Origin: Giesbergeria sp.
GTDB lineage: Bacteria; Pseudomonadota; Gammaproteobacteria; Burkholderiales; Burkholderiaceae_C
Direction: 5' to 3'
DNA length: 8,131 bases
Assembly (NCBI GenBank): GCA_030690515.1
Contig: JAUYGP010000348.1
Location: 1 to 8,131, forward strand
Both the position numbers and the translations under genes were made by a program. Below the pieces are notes generated by a model. The model saw only the letters and a list, made by a program, of their open reading frames with translations. It ran no database searches and was not told where the DNA came from. Below, piece by piece: positions 4,916 through 8,131 of the stretch (positions are counted from its first letter, which is position 1; every line of letters starts with the position of its first letter).

Positions 4916-6601
4916 ATGGCTACAGCCAAGAAACCAGACCCTCCGGACGTCCTGGCACTCGTGGTGGACAGCAACCCCACCTCGCGCACCTTGCTGGTGG
5001 GCCAGTTGCGCGACTACGGCGCCACCAAGGTCGTTCAGTGCAACCGGGTACAGGATGCACGCAATCGGCTGGAGCACACCGTTTTCGACTATGTGCTGTG
5101 CGACCAGTATTTCCCGGGCGCACAGTGCTCGGGCCAAACGCTGCTGGACGATCTGCGCCGTGCCCAGTTGCTGCCTTTTGCCACCGTGTTTTTCATGGTC
5201 ACCTCCGAGGCCACCTATGCCACCGTGGCCGAGGCCGCCGAATCTGCGCTGGACGGCTTCCTGCTCAAGCCCTTCACACCGCTAACGCTGCACGAGCGCC
5301 TGACCGCCGCGCGCCAGCGCAAGGTGCATCTGCGCCCCATCTTCGACGCCATCGAGCAAGAGGACTTCGAGACCGCAGCCCACCTGTGCGTGGAACAGTT
5401 CCTGGCTCGCAAGCCCTACTGGTTGTATGCCGCCCGCATAGGCACGGAATTGCTGCTGCGCCTGGGCCAGCATGACGAGGCGCGCATGCTCTTCGAGGCC
5501 GTCATCAAGACACGCGCCCTGCCCTGGGCCAAACTGGGCGTGGCACGCGCGCAGATCGAGTCCGGCCAGACGGGCCGCGCCATCACGACACTGCAAGGCC
5601 TCGTGGGCGAAGACCCGGCTTTTGCCGACGCTTACGATGTACTGGGCCGCGCCCAGGTTGAGCAAGGGAACTTCGCGCAGGCCATCGACACCTACCGCAC
5701 CGCCAGTGAACTGACGCCCGACTCCCTCGTGCGATTACAAAAGCTGGGAATGATGTCCTACTACATGGGCAACCAAACCACAGCGGCGCAGGTGCTGGCG
5801 CGGGCCGCCATCCTGGGCATTGACTCCAAGCTGTTCGACTACCAATCTCTGGTGCTTCTGGCCTTCTCCTACCGGGCTGAAAAAGACAGCAAGGGCATCG
5901 ACCGCTGCATTGCCGATTTCGGCCGCATTCTGGAGCGCAAGCCGGACAGCCACCGCATCCAGCGCTTTGCCCGCGTGGTGCAAACGCTGCACAGCATCCA
6001 GCGCGGGCAGGTAGCCCAGGCCGTGAACGATGTGCAAGCCATGTCCCGCGAAATCAGGGACAGTGGCTTCGACTTTGAAGCCGCCTGCAACCTGGCCAGC
6101 CTGCTGGCCGTGCTGGCCAGCACCTCCATCGAACTGGAAGAGGGCCCCCACTGGATCGAGGCCATCGGCATGCGCTATGCCAATACCCGGGGCCTGTGTG
6201 AACTGATGGCCAATGCGTGCATGCAGCACCCGCCGTATGCCGATCGGGTACGCGTTTGCCTGCAACGTATCAACAAGATAGCCGAGGAGGCCATGGCCCA
6301 CAGCCTGGCTGGCAACCCAGCAGCAGCCATCGATGCCTTGCTGGTCAGCGGCGGCCAGTTCCTGAACACCAAGCTGATCGACTTGTCACAGCAGATGCTG
6401 CTGCGTTACACGGACCGCCTGCCCCAGGCCGCCAGCCTGCAGGTCTCCGTGGACCAGTTGCGCAACCAGTGCGGCACCGCCCCGGTCCGCGCCATCCTGG
6501 GGCAGGAGAGCGAGCGCCAGCCGGGTGCCGTGACGCTGCGCACCCGCAGCGCTGCCCCACGGGCAACCAGCACCGCCAGCCAGGACCCTACTGATACTTA
6601 G
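4916..6601 (+). CDS. Response-regulator receiver protein with C-terminal TPR region
   Basis: The 561-residue protein opens with a CheY-like receiver domain (about 11-135): Asp18 in VVDSN as acidic pocket, Asp63 in FDYVLCD as phospho-acceptor, Thr96 in FFMVTSE, and Lys118 in LLKPF. The rest, about 140-530, is helical with TPR-type pairs, clearest at 203-268 (ALPWAKLGVARAQIESGQ, then DAYDVLGRAQVEQGNFAQAI). The tail from 531 is polar and probably disordered. There is no DNA-binding, GGDEF/EAL or kinase domain, so output is presumably by protein contact. VieB of Vibrio cholerae has the same REC-TPR layout, but I cannot say they share function. No histidine kinase gene is in the window. The ATG at 4916 lacks a visible Shine-Dalgarno; the frame is open upstream to 3962, but that part is antisense to the YbhP-like gene. 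It converges on nudB with 13 bp between the stops. Confidence 0.88.
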   Translation: MATAKKPDPPDVLALVVDSNPTSRTLLVGQLRDYGATKVVQCNRVQDARNRLEHTVFDYVLCDQYFPGAQCSGQTLLDDLRRAQLLPFATVFFMVTSEATYATVAEAAESALDGFLLKPFTPLTLHERLTAARQRKVHLRPIFDAIEQEDFETAAHLCVEQFLARKPYWLYAARIGTELLLRLGQHDEARMLFEAVIKTRALPWAKLGVARAQIESGQTGRAITTLQGLVGEDPAFADAYDVLGRAQVEQGNFAQAIDTYRTASELTPDSLVRLQKLGMMSYYMGNQTTAAQVLARAAILGIDSKLFDYQSLVLLAFSYRAEKDSKGIDRCIADFGRILERKPDSHRIQRFARVVQTLHSIQRGQVAQAVNDVQAMSREIRDSGFDFEAACNLASLLAVLASTSIELEEGPHWIEAIGMRYANTRGLCELMANACMQHPPYADRVRVCLQRINKIAEEAMAHSLAGNPAAAIDALLVSGGQFLNTKLIDLSQQMLLRYTDRLPQAASLQVSVDQLRNQCGTAPVRAILGQESERQPGAVTLRTRSAAPRATSTASQDPTDT

Positions 6602-6614
6602 TGCACAGCCCTGC

Positions 6615-7106
6615 TTAATTTGGTGGTTGCGTGTCCGCAAAACGCGGCAGCAGCAGGCAGGCTTCGGCATTGGACGATGAATAACAAGCCAGGGCGGCCT
6701 GCCGCCAGGGCAACCATTGCCAGGCCACATGTTCGCGCGGGTTCAGTTGTACTGCCGTACCTTCAGGTACTTCCAGGCTGAAAATGTGCTCGGTGTTCTC
6801 GCGCACGCCCGGCGCATATCGGTGCAGCCACTGGGGGTAGATGCTGTAAACGTTTTCCAACCACCAGTCGCGTAGCACGCAGCCCGGCGCATCGGCCTCA
6901 ATACCCGTTTCCTCTTGCACCTCGCGGATCGCTGTCGCTCGGAAATCTTCTTGCAGAGAATCCTTGCTCCCCGTCACCGACTGCCAGAACGCGTCGCCAT
7001 CGGGGGCATCGCCCGCCCGGCGGATGAGCAGCACCTCCAGTGCAGGCGTGTGGATCACGACCAGCACCGATTCTGGAATTTTGAAGGACTGCTGCACCGA
7101 GGCCAC
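6615..7106 (-). CDS. nudB: Dihydroneopterin triphosphate diphosphatase (Nudix)
   Basis: NudB removes pyrophosphate from dihydroneopterin triphosphate, the second step of folate synthesis, directly after FolE. The 163-residue form has the NudB start ESVLVVIHT and AFWQSVTGS, then the Nudix box at 46-69: Gly46, Glu53, Arg61-Glu62, Glu65-Glu66, Gly68. The Gly46-Glu53 interval is one residue longer than the standard Nudix pattern, with GSKDSLQED where E. coli has GSVEEGE; I recall the longer form from betaproteobacterial homologues. Start choice: GTG 7106 lies seven bases after the stop of the lipoprotein gene with GGTTGAG before it; GTG 7097 is an alternative, while the frame open further upstream to 7223 overlaps the lipoprotein gene and looks like shadow. 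In E. coli nudB follows aspS, and aspS lies just beyond the lipoprotein gene here, supporting the call. Confidence 0.9.
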   Translation of the reverse strand: MASVQQSFKIPESVLVVIHTPALEVLLIRRAGDAPDGDAFWQSVTGSKDSLQEDFRATAIREVQEETGIEADAPGCVLRDWWLENVYSIYPQWLHRYAPGVRENTEHIFSLEVPEGTAVQLNPREHVAWQWLPWRQAALACYSSSNAEACLLLPRFADTQPPN

Positions 7107-7113
7107 CAGGAGC

Positions 7114-7935
7114 TCAACCTTTGGTGGCGTGCGCTGTAGGGACCAAAGGCGGCAACGGCTTGGCCTGCAGCGCACGCACCTGCACCACCAGTTGGTTATG
7201 TGCATCCAGAAAGGCGGCGGCAATCACTTTGCCCTCGTTGGTATTGCTCCAGCCAACACCCGCAGCGCCGCCCAGTTTTCCAAACACCAGCCCGCCCAGC
7301 CCCAGGTCGGTGGTGCGCGCCGAGCCCGTAGCAGCGGCCACCTGCTCGGTGGTTTCGTTGTCCGACAGCAGCAGCGCGGTCTGCGCCTCTTTGAACTTGA
7401 CCTGTTCCACCAGCCCGGCCAGCCCCGCAATATCGCGCAGCACCGGAATCATGGCCACCACTCCAGCCAGCCCGCGCCCTGCATCCTGCTCGCTAAACGT
7501 GAGACTGGGCGTCAGCGTGTACTGGGCCTCGTAACCCTTGCCCTTGGCCACGGTGGAGTTCTGGCGCAGCACGCCCGCCTCTTTCAGTTCCTGCTCCTGA
7601 ACGGTACCGCGCAGGCCCGCGTGGCGGTCCACCACGCGAAAACACCCACTCTGCTGCGCCAGCAGTTTGATCAAAGGGACGGGCGAAGCCGGCAACTGGT
7701 ACCCAGTGCCCATCACATAGCCGTTCGGGTTCTCGGCCAGCGCCAGCGTGGCCACGGGCGCGTCGCAGCGCACCAGCTCCCGCGCTGCGTTCTGCGCGCC
7801 CTGCGGGCCTGCAGACCCCGCTACTACCGAGCCGCCCTGGCCCAGCTCGGTTTTCTTTTCGCCGCAAGCGGCCAGCGCCAGCAACGCAGCCAGGGCAACA
7901 GCAACACGGAAATTTACAAGGCGATTCACGTTCAT
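7114..7935 (-). CDS. CsgG-like lipoprotein
   Basis: The 273-residue protein begins with a basic stretch and hydrophobic core ending in the lipobox LALAAC, giving a lipidated Cys24; the next residues (GEKKT) have no Asp at +2, so outer-membrane sorting is likely. The mature part resembles the CsgG/HfaB family of outer-membrane secretion-related lipoproteins: LIKLLAQQSGCFRVVDR (88-104), then QEQELKEAG (113-121) and a YTLTPSLTF strand. Curli subunit genes are absent, so a role in curli export is not implied. Start: ATG 7935 is chosen, but GGAAG is only two bases from it; GTG 7929 would have better spacing (eight bases) and still keep the signal peptide, and GTG 7938 is possible. It is followed after 7 bp by nudB. 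A terminator separates it from aspS, with only about 33 bp for its own promoter. Family call is moderate. Confidence 0.7.
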   Translation of the reverse strand: MNVNRLVNFRVAVALAALLALAACGEKKTELGQGGSVVAGSAGPQGAQNAARELVRCDAPVATLALAENPNGYVMGTGYQLPASPVPLIKLLAQQSGCFRVVDRHAGLRGTVQEQELKEAGVLRQNSTVAKGKGYEAQYTLTPSLTFSEQDAGRGLAGVVAMIPVLRDIAGLAGLVEQVKFKEAQTALLLSDNETTEQVAAATGSARTTDLGLGGLVFGKLGGAAGVGWSNTNEGKVIAAAFLDAHNQLVVQVRALQAKPLPPLVPTAHATKG

Positions 7936-7968
7936 CACTTCCGAATAATCAGCGCATGAAGCAGGTAC

Positions 7969-7994
7969 AAAAAAGGGCGCCCTGAAGGCGCCCT
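7969..7994 (-). terminator. Rho-independent terminator of aspS
   Basis: On the minus strand AGGGCGCC (7994-7987), loop TTCAG, and GGCGCCCT (7981-7974) form a perfect eight-pair GC-rich stem that runs into a tract of six T's (7974-7969). It lies about 30 bases after the aspS stop codon, the expected place. The next gene starts at 7935, so transcription is probably separated from aspS except for readthrough. Confidence 0.9.
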
Positions 7995-8023
7995 GTTGAT
8001 TCTGCCCGAAGGCCTACAGACGA

Positions 8024-8131
8024 TTAGCCTGCCTTGACGGCGTCGGTATTGCGCAGGCGGATATGCAGTTCGCGCAACTGCTTCTCGTCCACGGGCGATG
8101 GCGCCTGGGTCAACAGGCACTGGGCGCGCTG
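8024..8131 (-). CDS. aspS: Aspartate-tRNA ligase, C-terminal 35 residues only
   Basis: The minus-strand frame is open from the window edge to a TAA at 8026-8024. It starts in the middle of a protein with QRAQCLLTQAPSPV, then DEKQLRELHIRLRN and the end TDAVKAG. This matches the end of bacterial AspRS, where E. coli reads AAACLMTEAPS followed by LAELSIQV. AspRS charges tRNA-Asp (and tRNA-Asn in organisms lacking AsnRS). The catalytic core lies outside the window, so completeness cannot be judged. The strong terminator after it and the nearby nudB gene, adjacent to aspS in E. coli, support the call. Confidence 0.88.
   Translation of the reverse strand, partial: QRAQCLLTQAPSPVDEKQLRELHIRLRNTDAVKAG

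Noticed and set aside
7935..7968. TTGTAC/TATTCG pair as promoter of the lipoprotein gene
   Set aside because: The spacing is 17 bases, but each hexamer matches only about three consensus positions and the transcript would start nearly at the start codon.
7935..8120. A 61-residue minus-strand open frame at the right end
   Set aside because: It crosses the aspS end in another frame and runs through the terminator; the aspS C-terminus explains the sequence.

Overview
The window is high-GC, tightly packed bacterial DNA with the look of a betaproteobacterium of the family Comamonadaceae (Acidovorax-like). This rests on the protein flavour, on the aspS/nudB and ybhP/clsB neighbourhoods, and on an intergenic palindromic element between clsB and folE that resembles a repeat I recall from that family. 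Nothing in the window names the species. I see no rRNA, tRNA, CRISPR array, transposase or plasmid/phage gene.

Layout. All genes except one lie on the minus strand. From the right edge leftwards: the last 35 codons of aspS (aspartate-tRNA ligase) with a strong terminator; a CsgG-like lipoprotein gene followed after 7 bp by nudB (Nudix hydrolase of folate synthesis); then, convergent with nudB, the only plus-strand gene, a 561-residue response-regulator receiver plus TPR protein. Divergent from it is a two-gene operon: a YbhP-like endonuclease/exonuclease/phosphatase protein and clsB (cardiolipin synthase B), joined by a TGATG overlap. Next comes a repeat-bearing gap, then folE (GTP cyclohydrolase I) joined after 2 bp to a short BLUF blue-light sensor. 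A compact gap with three stacked inverted repeats follows, and finally an EamA/DMT transporter overlapping by ATGA a DUF429 (RNase H-fold) gene that runs off the left edge.

How the genes fit together. FolE and NudB catalyse the first two steps of tetrahydrofolate synthesis (GTP to dihydroneopterin triphosphate, then removal of pyrophosphate); both lie here, about 4 kb apart in different transcription units. The YbhP-ClsB pair belongs to membrane phospholipid metabolism. The REC-TPR protein is a signalling protein without a DNA-binding or enzymatic output domain.

Most of the window is ordinary housekeeping and accessory DNA. The parts most worth a second look are: (1) the 1332-1557 gap, which holds a 125-bp imperfect palindrome with its own central hairpin, a 20-bp-stem palindrome, and a terminator-like hairpin ending just before the eamA start codon; (2) the folE-BLUF gene pair; (3) the REC-TPR protein of unknown partner; (4) the lipoprotein gene between aspS and nudB.
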